Positions 1 through 9,291 of a stretch of 64,000 bases of DNA are shown piece by piece. Below the pieces are notes generated by a model. It ran no database searches and was not told where the DNA came from. It was given only the letters and a program-made list of their open reading frames with translations. The position numbers and the translations under genes were made by a program. Position 1 is the first letter of the stretch. Each line of letters starts with the position of its first letter. Source of the stretch: Paenibacillus endoradicis. Lineage in GTDB: Bacteria; Bacillota; Bacilli; Paenibacillales; Paenibacillaceae. The DNA lies in contig NZ_JANQBB010000004.1 of assembly GCF_024721975.1 (NCBI RefSeq), positions 372,001-436,000 on the forward strand. Reading direction: 5' to 3'.

Positions 1-1392
1 ACGATACATGATATTGAAATATATAATCAACGCAGTAGTATTTATCCGATTGTAAACACAACAATTGAAGAGCGGATTCCGAAATACTATATCGAGCAAG
101 CTAATTTACCAGAAAATGCCGGCGCGATGATCTGGATTGGCGTCGACCAGTGGGATAGCCAATATTTGCTCGCGATCAGACAAGTGAAGTTAGAGAAGCA
201 AGATTATAGTAATGGTGGTTATCTCGTTGTACGTTTGAAGCCATCATTGATTAATTTGGCAATGACAGAGCGTGCTCAAGATCAAGGGGCTATTATGAGG
301 CTTGTAGACAGTGGAGATCAATCAACTACTACTAGCCAAACTAATGAGCCTCTGGAGTTACTTTCTATAGGGAAGTTAGAGGGAGGTCTTGCTCAATATC
401 TCGTATTTGAGCGGAAAATCAAAGGGACAAGCTGGGCGCTACAGATGATGGTCCCAAGAGCTACAGTTTACTCTGACCTTTACTTCTTAAGAGATATCCT
501 TATTGCTCTAGGCATATTAAGCGTGGTCGTATTCGCGATAATATCGTACTTCCTAGCCAATCTTATCTCTTCTCCAATTAAGGGACTTACAAGAATTATT
601 CAAGGGAGTAAGCACGGTACACCGAAAGAGAACCCTGCACACTATTTTAATAAAGAAGTGAATCAACTCAATCTCACTTACAATCAGATGGTTAGGCAGA
701 TTGATCATTTAATTACATCGGTATATGAGAAGGAACTTGTAAAAAGTCAAAGTGAATTGAAAGCACTACACTCACAGCTTAATCCTCACTTTCTGTTCAA
801 TACATTAGATTCAATTTACTGGGATCATATTCGAAAGGGAGAGAAAGAGCTTGCGCAATCTATCATTCAATTAGCTGACTTATTCCGGTATTCCATTCAT
901 TCCAAGCGAGATGATGGATTAGTAACGATTAAGGAAGAGTTAGACCAAGTTAAGCGGTATACTGATCTGATGAAAATGCGATGGCAAGATCGTCTGGAAC
1001 TCTCTATATGTTGTGAAGATGAACTATATAGTTGCATTCTACCTAAATTAGTTATTCAACCACTTGTTGAAAATGCGATCGTGCATGGCATTGAGCCTTT
1101 AGAAAACGGAGGGAAAGTTACGATAGTGGTGGAAAGAAAACATGATAGCATTGATATCGTTGTCGTGGATAATGGACTAGGGATCTCAGCTCAAGATCTG
1201 AATCATATCCAAAAACAATTAGTTATTGAGCGTAATTTTGTTACGGAAAATCAAGGGATCGGCTTATTTAATATAAATCGAGTCATTAAACTACATTATG
1301 GTGAAGATTATGGATTAACAATGCAGAGCGAACATAATAAAGGGACTACAGTAAGATTGAGATTACCTTTATTGACAGCATTTGAGAGGTGA
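1..1392 (+). CDS. Sensor histidine kinase, YesM type (5' partial)
   Basis: The reading frame is open from base 1, so the start lies outside the window; the first ATG at 127 is internal. The visible 463 residues hold the end of an extracellular sensor region, a transmembrane helix near visible residues 165-190, a HAMP-like linker, then a His_kinase domain with the LNPHFLFNTLD motif (phospho-acceptor His near visible residue 263) and a HATPase domain with N box (QPLVENAIVHG) and G box (DNGLGIS). This is the YesM/LytS architecture, usually sensing extracellular sugars or stress and phosphorylating a YesN regulator. The partner gene starts 6 bases after the stop. The signal is unknown because the N-terminus is missing. 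Confidence 0.93.
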   Translation, partial: TIHDIEIYNQRSSIYPIVNTTIEERIPKYYIEQANLPENAGAMIWIGVDQWDSQYLLAIRQVKLEKQDYSNGGYLVVRLKPSLINLAMTERAQDQGAIMRLVDSGDQSTTTSQTNEPLELLSIGKLEGGLAQYLVFERKIKGTSWALQMMVPRATVYSDLYFLRDILIALGILSVVVFAIISYFLANLISSPIKGLTRIIQGSKHGTPKENPAHYFNKEVNQLNLTYNQMVRQIDHLITSVYEKELVKSQSELKALHSQLNPHFLFNTLDSIYWDHIRKGEKELAQSIIQLADLFRYSIHSKRDDGLVTIKEELDQVKRYTDLMKMRWQDRLELSICCEDELYSCILPKLVIQPLVENAIVHGIEPLENGGKVTIVVERKHDSIDIVVVDNGLGISAQDLNHIQKQLVIERNFVTENQGIGLFNINRVIKLHYGEDYGLTMQSEHNKGTTVRLRLPLLTAFER

Positions 1393-1398
1393 TTAGCG

Positions 1399-2130
1399 AT
1401 GAGTTTTCGGATATTAGTGACAGATGATGAGCATAATTCCCGGATGGGAGTAGCAATAACGTTAGAGCAATGGGGCAAAGAGAAACTAATTATTGATACA
1501 GCGGAGAATGGTCAGCGGGCATTTGAGCTTATCCAAAGCAATAACTATCATATTCTAATCACTGATATTAGAATGCCGGTTATGTCAGGATTGGAGTTAT
1601 TGTCAGCTATTCGTAAACAAGATAATTCACTCAAAACCATTCTGTTAACGGGCTTTGCGGAATTTAATTATGCTCAGAAAGGTTTGCAATTGGGAGCTGC
1701 TGATTATTTGCTGAAACCAATACAGCAAGAGCAGCTGATCGAAGTTGTACAAAGGTTATTACTTGAATTAGAAGAAGAAACGCAAGGTTCCAAAACAACC
1801 GCCCAAAATCCATATATAGAATCAGGGTTAAATTATATTATAAGTAATCTTCATATGCCGATTACAATAAAAGAAGTTGCAGCTCATATTCACTTAAATC
1901 CAAGTTATTTTAGTGTACTATTCAAAGATAACACGGGTAAAAGCTTCTCCGATTATATAACTGATTGCAGAATGATTGCAGCCAAAAAGATGCTGTTAGA
2001 ATCACATGATAGCTTAGATGCAATTACTGCTAGTATTGGATTGCAAACAACTAGTTACTTCATTAAAATGTTCAAAAAGCTAGAAGGTATGACGCCAAAG
2101 CAATATCGTGAAATGAATCGTCAGCATTAA
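1399..2130 (+). CDS. Response regulator, YesN type (REC + AraC HTH)
   Basis: A 243-residue regulator with an N-terminal receiver (acidic pair near residues 10-11, phospho-acceptor Asp in ITDIRMP near residue 56, Lys in LLKP near 106) and a C-terminal AraC-type double HTH (about 140-240, ending in the typical GMTPKQYR signature). It is shorter than the roughly 500-residue YesN proteins because the long linker is absent. It lies 6 bases after the kinase gene with SD AGAGGTGA, so the two are cotranscribed. It probably activates a transport or polysaccharide gene set; no obvious target follows, since the next genes are Fur-controlled. A terminator follows. Confidence 0.93.
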   Translation: MSFRILVTDDEHNSRMGVAITLEQWGKEKLIIDTAENGQRAFELIQSNNYHILITDIRMPVMSGLELLSAIRKQDNSLKTILLTGFAEFNYAQKGLQLGAADYLLKPIQQEQLIEVVQRLLLELEEETQGSKTTAQNPYIESGLNYIISNLHMPITIKEVAAHIHLNPSYFSVLFKDNTGKSFSDYITDCRMIAAKKMLLESHDSLDAITASIGLQTTSYFIKMFKKLEGMTPKQYREMNRQH

Positions 2131-2152
2131 TAGGAAATACTGTATCTTATAA

Positions 2153-2185
2153 GATCTTACATTTTCGAGTAATGTAAGGTCTTTT
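2153..2185 (+). terminator. Rho-independent terminator after the YesN-type regulator
   Basis: An 11-bp stem (GATCTTACATT pairing with AATGTAAGGTC, one G-U pair) with a 7-base loop is followed by TTTT. It separates the two-component pair from the iron region. Confidence 0.8.
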
Positions 2186-2263
2186 CACTATGTTTCATGT
2201 TAATAAGCTATTGTGATAAGTATAACAGTACGAATTGTATAAAATATTGGAACAAAAAGTGTA

Positions 2264-2330
2264 TTGTCTCTATCGCTGTAAAGGAATATTATAATCCATA
2301 TCAACTGAGAATGAAAATCAGTGATAATCA
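2264..2330 (+). promoter_or_regulatory. Promoter and Fur box of the siderophore receptor gene
   Basis: A sigma-A-like promoter TTGTCT (2264-2269), 17-base spacer, TATTAT (2287-2292) is followed by a Fur-like site at 2306-2330. The first 15 bases TGAGAATGAAAATCA match the 7-1-7 Fur consensus TGATAATNATTATCA at 11 of 14 positions, and a second TGATAATCA half follows. Placement just after the expected start point suits iron-dependent repression. The site is weaker than the two other Fur boxes in this region. Confidence 0.65.
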
Positions 2331-2351
2331 ACATATAGGAGTGGGTTATAA

Positions 2352-3368
2352 GTGAAAGGGAAGTCAACTAAAGGAATACTGGCAGCGATGGTTTTATTGT
2401 TATTACTTGTAATTACTGCGTGTGGCTCAAACGCAAATAATAAAGCAAATACAGACGAGTCAACAAATCAAAATACAAATTCTTCTCAGCAAGAGGAGGA
2501 TAACACTAAAGATGAAGCGAATACGGGAGTGGAAACAAGAGTAGTAACAGGCGAATTTGGTGAGGTTACGATTCCCGCTAATCCCAAGCGTGTTGCTGGT
2601 ATTTATGTAGAGGACTATCTAAAGGCACTAGAAGTTGAACCAGTTGTACAATGGTATCATCCAACATGGGGTACGCAGGAATATCTTAATTTGGACGCGC
2701 CATTGTTTGATACAACAGGTAGCTTGGAAGCATTAATGTCAGAGAATCCTGACCTTATCATATTGGATGGCGGAGGGGATAAAGAGAAGTATGATCTGTA
2801 CTCCAAAATCGCACCAACATTCCGTATACCTGAGGAATCACTACAAAGCTCAGAAGAAATGTTAAAAGTGGTAGCAGACGTACTAGGTATACCTGAAAAG
2901 GCTGAAAGTGTACTAGCAGATTATAATAAAAAAGTTGATGAAGCGAAAGTGAAATTCGAGCAATCGATCGGAAAAGAAACGGTAGCAGTTATACGAGTGA
3001 ATACTGGTGATAAAACGATTGCACTATTTGGAATTAAAAATCGTTTTGTAGGCGAAATATATAGTAAATTTGGTCTTGAGCCACACCAGCTTGTAAAAGA
3101 TATGGATGCGTTCCAAGAAATATTGTCTGAAGAGGCTTTTGCTACGCTTGATGCGGATCATATTATCGTATTAGTATCTAATGGCGATTGGAATTCTCCA
3201 GAAAATGCAGATGCTATCGAGTTACTTAATAGTCCATTGTGGAAAAATGTACCTGCATTTGCTAATGATCATGTCTATAAGGTAGAAAGATCGCATTGGC
3301 AAACTGGTGCTATCTATGCAAACTTCTTAAAACTTGATGATCTATTGAAATATTTGGTGAAAGAATAA
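2352..3368 (+). CDS. Iron-siderophore substrate-binding lipoprotein
   Basis: A 338-residue FecB/TroA-type binding protein. It starts at GTG with SD AGGAGTGG about 8 bases upstream. The signal peptide ends in a lipobox (LVITAC, Cys near residue 24), followed by a Ser/Thr/Asn-rich linker and two lobes (about 62-338) with family features such as NPKRVAGI and the DADHIIVL segment. It should capture an Fe(III)-siderophore outside the membrane and deliver it to the FecCD permeases encoded at 7185-9272. It stands alone between a Fur box and a terminator, so it is transcribed separately from its permeases. Its mature region resembles the C-terminal domain of the next gene product. The exact siderophore cannot be told. 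Confidence 0.9.
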   Translation: MKGKSTKGILAAMVLLLLLVITACGSNANNKANTDESTNQNTNSSQQEEDNTKDEANTGVETRVVTGEFGEVTIPANPKRVAGIYVEDYLKALEVEPVVQWYHPTWGTQEYLNLDAPLFDTTGSLEALMSENPDLIILDGGGDKEKYDLYSKIAPTFRIPEESLQSSEEMLKVVADVLGIPEKAESVLADYNKKVDEAKVKFEQSIGKETVAVIRVNTGDKTIALFGIKNRFVGEIYSKFGLEPHQLVKDMDAFQEILSEEAFATLDADHIIVLVSNGDWNSPENADAIELLNSPLWKNVPAFANDHVYKVERSHWQTGAIYANFLKLDDLLKYLVKE

Positions 3369-3409
3369 CAGATCCCTTATTACATTATATAATGTCGTAC
3401 TTATCTTTA

Positions 3410-3444
3410 CCGTCATTTCTCTTTTTGGAGAAGTGACGGTTCTT
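3410..3444 (+). terminator. Rho-independent terminator after the receptor gene
   Basis: CCGTCATTTCTC pairs with GAGAAGTGACGG (12 bp, one wobble) around a 6-base loop, followed by TTCTT. Confidence 0.75.
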
Positions 3445-3492
3445 GCTGTTTACAGGAGCAGTCTTTTCTATTAGACTATTCTTAAGAGATAT

Positions 3493-3507
3493 TGATAATC
3501 ATTATCA
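3493..3507 (+). promoter_or_regulatory. Fur box of the Btr-like activator gene
   Basis: TGATAATCATTATCA is a perfect match to the 7-1-7 Fur consensus, 20 bases upstream of the start codon. It predicts that the activator is made only when iron is low. Confidence 0.9.
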
Positions 3508-3527
3508 TTTATTAACGGGAGGAAAAT

Positions 3528-5135
3528 ATGGAAGAACATCTACAGGAAGTGTACAGAGCATCTAACGTAGCCTACAACTGGCGAGAGATTGAATTCGTAA
3601 CAGTACCAGCTTCACGTTCTCCGATATTAGTATGTTCGACGTATACGATGCTACTTATTACTAGTGGTAGTGGAATCATTATGAAAAATAAAATGCGAGA
3701 AAGAGTGCTTGGTGGGGATTGTATAATGCTACCCCCTGGCGAAGCTATCGTTATTAAAGTCGGAAATGAACCTCTTACTTATTATCGAATTAGCTTTGAA
3801 GTTTATGGTCGTCTCAGCTCAGAATCCATTGCAACTGGTCAACCATTGCTTGATAAATTGCTAGATCAAGGAATTATTAGCTGTGAATCATTTTCTTCCT
3901 GCTTACTATTAGCAGAGGAATTATATAAATCACATATGCTTATAGATGAACTAGAGCAAATGGAGAATCAACTCAGATTCCAAAAGTTATTATTATATAT
4001 ATTGAAGCAATTTCGTAGTACTAGTCGTGATACTCACCTAAAAAAAGATATTCAAGATTCTATTGAATTCATTAATAACAATTATCATCAATCCATTAGT
4101 ATTGAAGAACTTGCAACAATGACTTCTACCAATCGCTGGCGCTACACTCAGCTTTTCAAAGAAATTACAGGTCAGCTTCCAATAGATTATTTGAATACAC
4201 TACGAATTGATAGATCTCAGCAATTGTTACTCATGACAGAAGATAATTTACAACAGATTGCTCAAACGATCGGATATAGCACGGAATACTATTTTAATAG
4301 GAAGTTCAAACAAAAGGTAGGAATGACGCCAGGCAAATATCGAAGTGGTTATAAAGCTAACTGCAACATATTTGCTCCATTTCTTGAAGATTTTTTGATA
4401 GCGCTGGACGTTAAGCCAGTGCTGCAATGTTCACACAAACAATGGGGACAACAGGAGTATTTGAATATGAATGAAGTACCAACTTTCGATGTTACGGCGG
4501 AAAATTGGTCAATGTTGTCCAAATATGACACGGAATTCGTTATCTTGAGCGAAGGTTATGAGCGTTGGAGTTTGCAGCAATGCAGTCAGATTTCACCTGT
4601 ATATAAACTTTTTAGTAGTGCAGAGAATTGGCAAGAGACACTTCAGACGATTGGTACGATACTTGGACGCAAAGATAAGGTGGCCACAGTTATTGAAGAG
4701 CATGAACAGTATATTGCACAAGCTAGAGCTCAGCTTTCACAGTCATTAGGTAATGAAACGGTGGCAGTGCTACGTATTTCATCTAATACCATCCATCTGT
4801 ATGGTGGTCCAACAAGGGGCTACACCGGACCGCTTCTATATCAAAATCTCGGTCTTGCACAGCCAGCTATGGTTCAACGAATTTCTCCAGATGAACGGAG
4901 AGTTAATTTATCTATTGATGCCTTATCGAAGTTAGACGCAGATCATATATTTATTACTTTTGAGAAAGAGGATGAGCACGGGACTGGTCGAGAGTTACTG
5001 CAATCATCCGTTTGGAAAGAACTTCCCGCTGTGAAGGGTAATCGAGTATATGAGGTGGACTTCTATGCGTGGATGAACTACGGAGTGTTATCTCATAATC
5101 GGAAGATAGAAGATATTCTACGGGTATTAGCATAG
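3528..5135 (+). CDS. Btr-like AraC activator with C-terminal siderophore-binding domain
   Basis: A 535-residue cytoplasmic protein: N-terminal AraC-type sensor region (about 20-165), double HTH (about 172-275, ending GMTPGKYRSGY), then a FeuA/TroA-like binding domain (about 280-535). This is the layout of Bacillus subtilis Btr (about 529 residues), which activates siderophore-uptake genes when it binds the siderophore. The C-terminal domain resembles the receptor encoded just upstream (shared WGxQEYLN, LDADHI and ETVAV segments), as expected for a cytoplasmic sensor of the same ligand. SD is GGGAGG. A perfect Fur box lies upstream and a terminator follows, so it is monocistronic. The likely targets are the receptor gene and the operon at 5409. 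Confidence 0.9.
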   Translation: MEEHLQEVYRASNVAYNWREIEFVTVPASRSPILVCSTYTMLLITSGSGIIMKNKMRERVLGGDCIMLPPGEAIVIKVGNEPLTYYRISFEVYGRLSSESIATGQPLLDKLLDQGIISCESFSSCLLLAEELYKSHMLIDELEQMENQLRFQKLLLYILKQFRSTSRDTHLKKDIQDSIEFINNNYHQSISIEELATMTSTNRWRYTQLFKEITGQLPIDYLNTLRIDRSQQLLLMTEDNLQQIAQTIGYSTEYYFNRKFKQKVGMTPGKYRSGYKANCNIFAPFLEDFLIALDVKPVLQCSHKQWGQQEYLNMNEVPTFDVTAENWSMLSKYDTEFVILSEGYERWSLQQCSQISPVYKLFSSAENWQETLQTIGTILGRKDKVATVIEEHEQYIAQARAQLSQSLGNETVAVLRISSNTIHLYGGPTRGYTGPLLYQNLGLAQPAMVQRISPDERRVNLSIDALSKLDADHIFITFEKEDEHGTGRELLQSSVWKELPAVKGNRVYEVDFYAWMNYGVLSHNRKIEDILRVLA

Positions 5136-5189
5136 TTATCTGACATCGAATATGAAGCAGTTATTTCTAATATTATAGAACAATACTTG

Positions 5190-5221
5190 AAAACCGAAGG
5201 TACTCAGAACCTCCGGTTTTC
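5190..5221 (+). terminator. Rho-independent terminator after the activator gene
   Basis: A stem AAAACCGAAGGT/ACCTCCGGTTTT, with one mismatch, is followed by TCTTT. Confidence 0.75.
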
Positions 5222-5299
5222 TTTATAATCTGGACATCCGAGTATCCACTACAAACAGGAAATCGATATTTTGTACAAAAGATAAATTTATTTCGTCCA

Positions 5300-5368
5300 T
5301 TGCATAAACATTCATTTTAGTTTATAGTTCACTTATATATGATAATGAGAATCGTTATCATATATAAG
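5300..5368 (+). promoter_or_regulatory. Promoter and extended Fur operator of the siderophore operon
   Basis: TTGCAT (5300-5305), 17-base spacer and TATAGT (5323-5328) form a sigma-A promoter. Immediately downstream, 5332-5368 is a 37-bp inverted repeat: 14-base perfect arms (CTTATATATGATAA and its complement) around 9 bases. Its core, 5340-5360, contains two overlapping 7-1-7 Fur motifs offset by 6 bases, the arrangement bound by two Fur dimers. Strong iron repression of the 5409-11215 genes is expected. Confidence 0.88.
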
Positions 5369-5408
5369 AAGTGCAATAGATAAGACAACTAGCTCAAGGA
5401 GGAACAAC

Positions 5409-7124
5409 ATGCTTCGTCAGTTTTTTGAATATTATCGTCCTTATAAGAAGTTATTTATTCTTGATTTTGGATGTGCCATATTGGCAGCTTTATTAGAATT
5501 AGCATTTCCAATTGCAGTGAATCGTGTAGTGGATAACTTACTTCCAAGCGGTAATTGGAATTGGATTTTATACGCTTGTATTGGATTACTTGTTATCTAT
5601 ATTATTAGTTCAGTCTTACACTTTGTTGTTACATACTGGGGACATATGCTCGGAATAAATATCGAAACGGATATGAGAAAGCAATTGTTCAATCGAGTAC
5701 AAAAGCTATCATTCCGTTTCTTCGATAATAACAAGACGGGACATCTAGTCTCTCGTATGACCAATGATCTAATGGATATCGGTGAAATTGCCCATCATGG
5801 TCCGGAAGATTTGTTTGTTGCTATTATGACACTGACTGGAGCATTCGCTATTATGCTAGGCATTAATTGGCAGCTAGCTGTACTTACTTTTGTCATTGTG
5901 CCGTTAATGATCTACTTGTCACTTCATTTCAGTAAAAAAATGTCTAAAGCTTTTTCTCGTATGTTCTCAGATGTCGCAGATTACAATGCAAGAGTTGAAA
6001 ATAATATAAGTGGTATTCGCGTTGTTCAAGCTTTTTCTAATGAAGACCATGAAATTGCGAAATTTGCAGATAACAATAATCGCTTCCGTATTTCCAAGTT
6101 AATTGCTTATCGTATTATGGCATGGAACTCATCATTTAGTTTTGTATTAATGAAATTTGTATCGATCTTTGTTTTAATATTCGGCACATGGTTTGTACTA
6201 AATAAACAAATGAGCTATGGAGAATTTATTGCGTTTGTTATGTTATCGAATGTTTTCTTAGGACCAATTAAACAAATAAATTCCGTTATTGAAACCTATC
6301 CGAAGGGGATTGCAGGCTTCCGCAGATTTTTGGAACTGCTTGAAACTGTACCCGATGTAGATGATAAGCCGAATGCGGTTCATCTAGATCAAATTAAGGG
6401 AGATATCTCATTTTCCAATGTAAGTTTTACGTATGATGACAAGGATCCGGTGTTGAAAAACATTAATCTTAATGTTGTAGCAGGAGAGACCGTTGCTCTT
6501 GTAGGTCCGTCAGGTGGAGGTAAAACGACACTATGTTCCTTGCTTCCACGTTTCTATGATGTAACGGAGGGCTCTATTTCTGTAGATGGTCAGGATATAC
6601 GTGATCTTACTCTTCATTCCTTACGATCTCATATCGGGATTGTGCAGCAGGATGTATTCTTATTTGATGGTTCTATTCGTGAAAACATTGCTTACGGAAA
6701 ACTTCATGCCAACGAGGATGAAATTTGGGAAGCAGCACGACGTGCTCAACTCGTTGATACGATTGAGTCAATGCCAGAAGGATTGGATACTTTAATCGGT
6801 GAACGCGGAGTAAAACTTTCTGGTGGGCAGAAGCAGCGGCTATCAATAGCTCGAATGTTCTTGAAAAACCCTCCAATTCTTATTCTTGATGAGGCAACTT
6901 CAGCACTAGATACAGAGACAGAAACAGCTATTCAATCTGCACTCGAAGAATTGTCTGAAGGACGTACAACACTGGTTATTGCGCATCGTCTAGCGACAAT
7001 CAAAAATGCTGACCGTATTATTGTTGTAGCAGAGCAAGGAATAGCCGAGGAAGGACGACATGCGGAACTATTACAATCACAAGGAATTTATAGTCGTCTA
7101 CATCAAGCCCAATTCGGCTCTTAA
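5409..7124 (+). CDS. ABC exporter half-transporter, Fur-controlled
   Basis: A 571-residue MsbA/MdlB-type protein with a six-helix membrane domain (about 1-310) fused to an ATPase domain: Walker A GPSGGGKTT, signature LSGGQKQR, Walker B ILILDEATSALD and H-loop IAHR. It probably works as a homodimer exporting a small molecule. It is the first gene after the strongest Fur operator and is followed at 60 bases by siderophore permeases, so a role in recycling or exporting the iron-free siderophore is plausible, though inferred from context only. Many such half-transporters are annotated as multidrug exporters. SD is AAGGAGG. Confidence 0.88.
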   Translation: MLRQFFEYYRPYKKLFILDFGCAILAALLELAFPIAVNRVVDNLLPSGNWNWILYACIGLLVIYIISSVLHFVVTYWGHMLGINIETDMRKQLFNRVQKLSFRFFDNNKTGHLVSRMTNDLMDIGEIAHHGPEDLFVAIMTLTGAFAIMLGINWQLAVLTFVIVPLMIYLSLHFSKKMSKAFSRMFSDVADYNARVENNISGIRVVQAFSNEDHEIAKFADNNNRFRISKLIAYRIMAWNSSFSFVLMKFVSIFVLIFGTWFVLNKQMSYGEFIAFVMLSNVFLGPIKQINSVIETYPKGIAGFRRFLELLETVPDVDDKPNAVHLDQIKGDISFSNVSFTYDDKDPVLKNINLNVVAGETVALVGPSGGGKTTLCSLLPRFYDVTEGSISVDGQDIRDLTLHSLRSHIGIVQQDVFLFDGSIRENIAYGKLHANEDEIWEAARRAQLVDTIESMPEGLDTLIGERGVKLSGGQKQRLSIARMFLKNPPILILDEATSALDTETETAIQSALEELSEGRTTLVIAHRLATIKNADRIIVVAEQGIAEEGRHAELLQSQGIYSRLHQAQFGS

Positions 7125-7184
7125 TTAGGTTACCAGAGATAGTTCGTAACCTTAAACGATAAATTTATAGATAGGGAGAGCAAG

Positions 7185-8237
7185 ATGGCAGTAATACAGG
7201 AATCTAACGGCATGACAACTACATCACCTGTGAAGCTAAGAACTCGTCCAATTACAGCTACATTAATTTTAATTGGAGGTTTAGTGGCATTACTATTTAG
7301 TATGGCTGTATCTATTTCATTTGGTGCAGCAAAGATTCCTTTATCGTTGGTGTGGGAAGCAGTATTTCAATTTAATCCGAATATAACTGAACATAATATT
7401 ATTCAGGAACTCCGCCTTCCACGTGTTATTGGAGGAGCAATGATTGGTGCAAGTTTTGCAGTAGCAGGAGCAATTATGCAAGGAATGACGCGTAATCCAA
7501 TGGCAGATTCAGGTTTGCTTGGAATTAATGCCGGTTCTGGCTTTGTTATTGCACTTTGCTTTGCCTTTTTCCCAGGGTTACCGTTTTCGACACTAATTAT
7601 CTATTCCTTTATCGGAGCGGCAATGGGAGCAGTTTTGGTTTTCGGTGTTGGATCTATGGCTGTAGGTGGTCTAACGCCTATAAGACTAGTGCTTGCGGGA
7701 GCAGCAGTAAGTGCACTACTTATTGCTTTAAGTCAGGGTATAGCGCTCTACTTTAGAATTGGACTCGATCTTGCTTATTTCTATGCAGGCGGAGTTGCTG
7801 GGACGAAGTGGTCTCATCTGAAGATAATGTTACCGTGGGTTGTTGGAGCATTAATTACAGCGATGATCCTTTCCAGATCTATATCGCTATTGAGCCTTGG
7901 AGAAGATATTGCTGCTGGACTAGGGCAAAGAACGAAGCTCGTTAAGTTTGTAGGAGTAGTTGTAGTACTTATTCTAGCTGGATCAGCGGTATCAGTGGTA
8001 GGATCAGTAGGTTTTATTGGTCTCATTATACCTCATCTAACACGCTATTTAGTTGGTGTTGATTACAAATGGATTATCCCTTGCTCCGCAATTCTTGGTA
8101 GTTTACTAGTTGTACTTGCAGATCTATGTGCACGATTAATTAACCCTCCTTATGAGACACCAATCGGAGCACTTATTGCCATTATAGGTGTTCCCTTCTT
8201 CCTATATCTCGCTCGTAAAGAGAGGAGGGAGTTATAG
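7185..8237 (+). CDS. FecCD-family iron-siderophore permease (first subunit)
   Basis: A 350-residue, highly hydrophobic FecCD permease (about 9-10 helices) after a cytoplasmic N-terminus of about 25 residues. Family hallmarks are RLPRVIGGAMIGASFAVAGA near the N-terminus, the NPMADSGLLGINAG loop and GLIIPHLTRYLVG, the coupling region contacting the ATPase. It should pair with the next gene product to form the transmembrane channel, fed by the lipoprotein at 2352. Its last codon abuts the next start, indicating translational coupling. Equivalent to FeuB or FhuB-type subunits; the substrate is not determinable. Confidence 0.93.
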   Translation: MAVIQESNGMTTTSPVKLRTRPITATLILIGGLVALLFSMAVSISFGAAKIPLSLVWEAVFQFNPNITEHNIIQELRLPRVIGGAMIGASFAVAGAIMQGMTRNPMADSGLLGINAGSGFVIALCFAFFPGLPFSTLIIYSFIGAAMGAVLVFGVGSMAVGGLTPIRLVLAGAAVSALLIALSQGIALYFRIGLDLAYFYAGGVAGTKWSHLKIMLPWVVGALITAMILSRSISLLSLGEDIAAGLGQRTKLVKFVGVVVVLILAGSAVSVVGSVGFIGLIIPHLTRYLVGVDYKWIIPCSAILGSLLVVLADLCARLINPPYETPIGALIAIIGVPFFLYLARKERREL

Positions 8238-9272
8238 ATGGAACAATCACCGGTATTTCTTGCTTCCGGGCAGCGGAAGAAAAGATCCTATATGATTATA
8301 GGAATTTTGATTCTACTTATTATTATTGCTTTCATTATTAGTATGAACAGTGGTCATATGAAGCTCGGACCTATAACTGTGTTAAAAACTCTTTTCGGCT
8401 TCGGAACGAAACAACAATCGACTATTTTATTTGAATTTAGATTGCCTCGTATTGTCATTTCGATGCTTGTCGGTGCAGGGCTTGCCGTATCAGGATGTAT
8501 TCTTCAAGGTATTTCTCGAAATGCGCTTGCAGATCCAGGTATTCTAGGGATTAACGCAGGTGCAGGGTTAATGGTTATGCTATACATTTCTTTCTTTACT
8601 ACAGCAACAATAGGATCGATCTTTCTAGTACCTGTACTTGCATTAATTGGTGCAGGTGCAACAGCGGCGTTAATCTATACCCTATCATACAAGAAAAATG
8701 AAGGAATCTCGCCGATTAGACTAATACTGACAGGGGTTGCAGTTGCAGCGGGTATTAGTTCAGTAATGATCGTATTGACCTTGAGGCTAAATCCAGATAA
8801 ATATCAAATGGTTGCCACGTGGTTAGCAGGCAGTATTTGGGGAGCAAACTGGAGTTACGTGCTCTCGCTGCTTCCTTGGATTATTATATTGATACCACTG
8901 GCTATGTATAAGGCGAAAATAATGAACGTATTGAGTTTAGGAGATCAGACGGCGACTGGGCTAGGTGCTCCCATTGAGAGGGAGAGAATAATTTTACTAG
9001 CAATTGCAGTTGGACTTTCTGGTGCTTCGGTAGCGGTAAGTGGCGGAATAGGTTTTGTCGGCTTGATTGGTCCTCATCTTGCGAAGCGAATTGTTGGTCC
9101 AAAGCATCAATTTCTTGTGCCTACATCAGCACTTGTAGGAAGCCTACTTATGCTTGTCTCGGATACCGTCGGACGTGTTATATTGCAACCTTCTGAAATA
9201 CCAACGGGAATTGTTGTAGCAGTTCTCGGAGCACCATATTTCTTATATCTGTTAGCAAAATCGAAATCTTAA
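8238..9272 (+). CDS. FecCD-family iron-siderophore permease (second subunit)
   Basis: A 344-residue FecCD permease with the same hallmarks (FRLPRIVISMLVGAGLAVSG, NALADPGILGINAG, GLIGPHLAKRIVG) and about 9-10 helices. It starts directly after the stop of the first permease, with SD GAGGGAG inside that gene. The pair forms a heterodimeric channel energised by the ATPase encoded at 10376. Equivalent to FeuC or FhuG. Confidence 0.93.
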   Translation: MEQSPVFLASGQRKKRSYMIIGILILLIIIAFIISMNSGHMKLGPITVLKTLFGFGTKQQSTILFEFRLPRIVISMLVGAGLAVSGCILQGISRNALADPGILGINAGAGLMVMLYISFFTTATIGSIFLVPVLALIGAGATAALIYTLSYKKNEGISPIRLILTGVAVAAGISSVMIVLTLRLNPDKYQMVATWLAGSIWGANWSYVLSLLPWIIILIPLAMYKAKIMNVLSLGDQTATGLGAPIERERIILLAIAVGLSGASVAVSGGIGFVGLIGPHLAKRIVGPKHQFLVPTSALVGSLLMLVSDTVGRVILQPSEIPTGIVVAVLGAPYFLYLLAKSKS

Positions 9273-9291
9273 TATAGATGGAGGACATACT

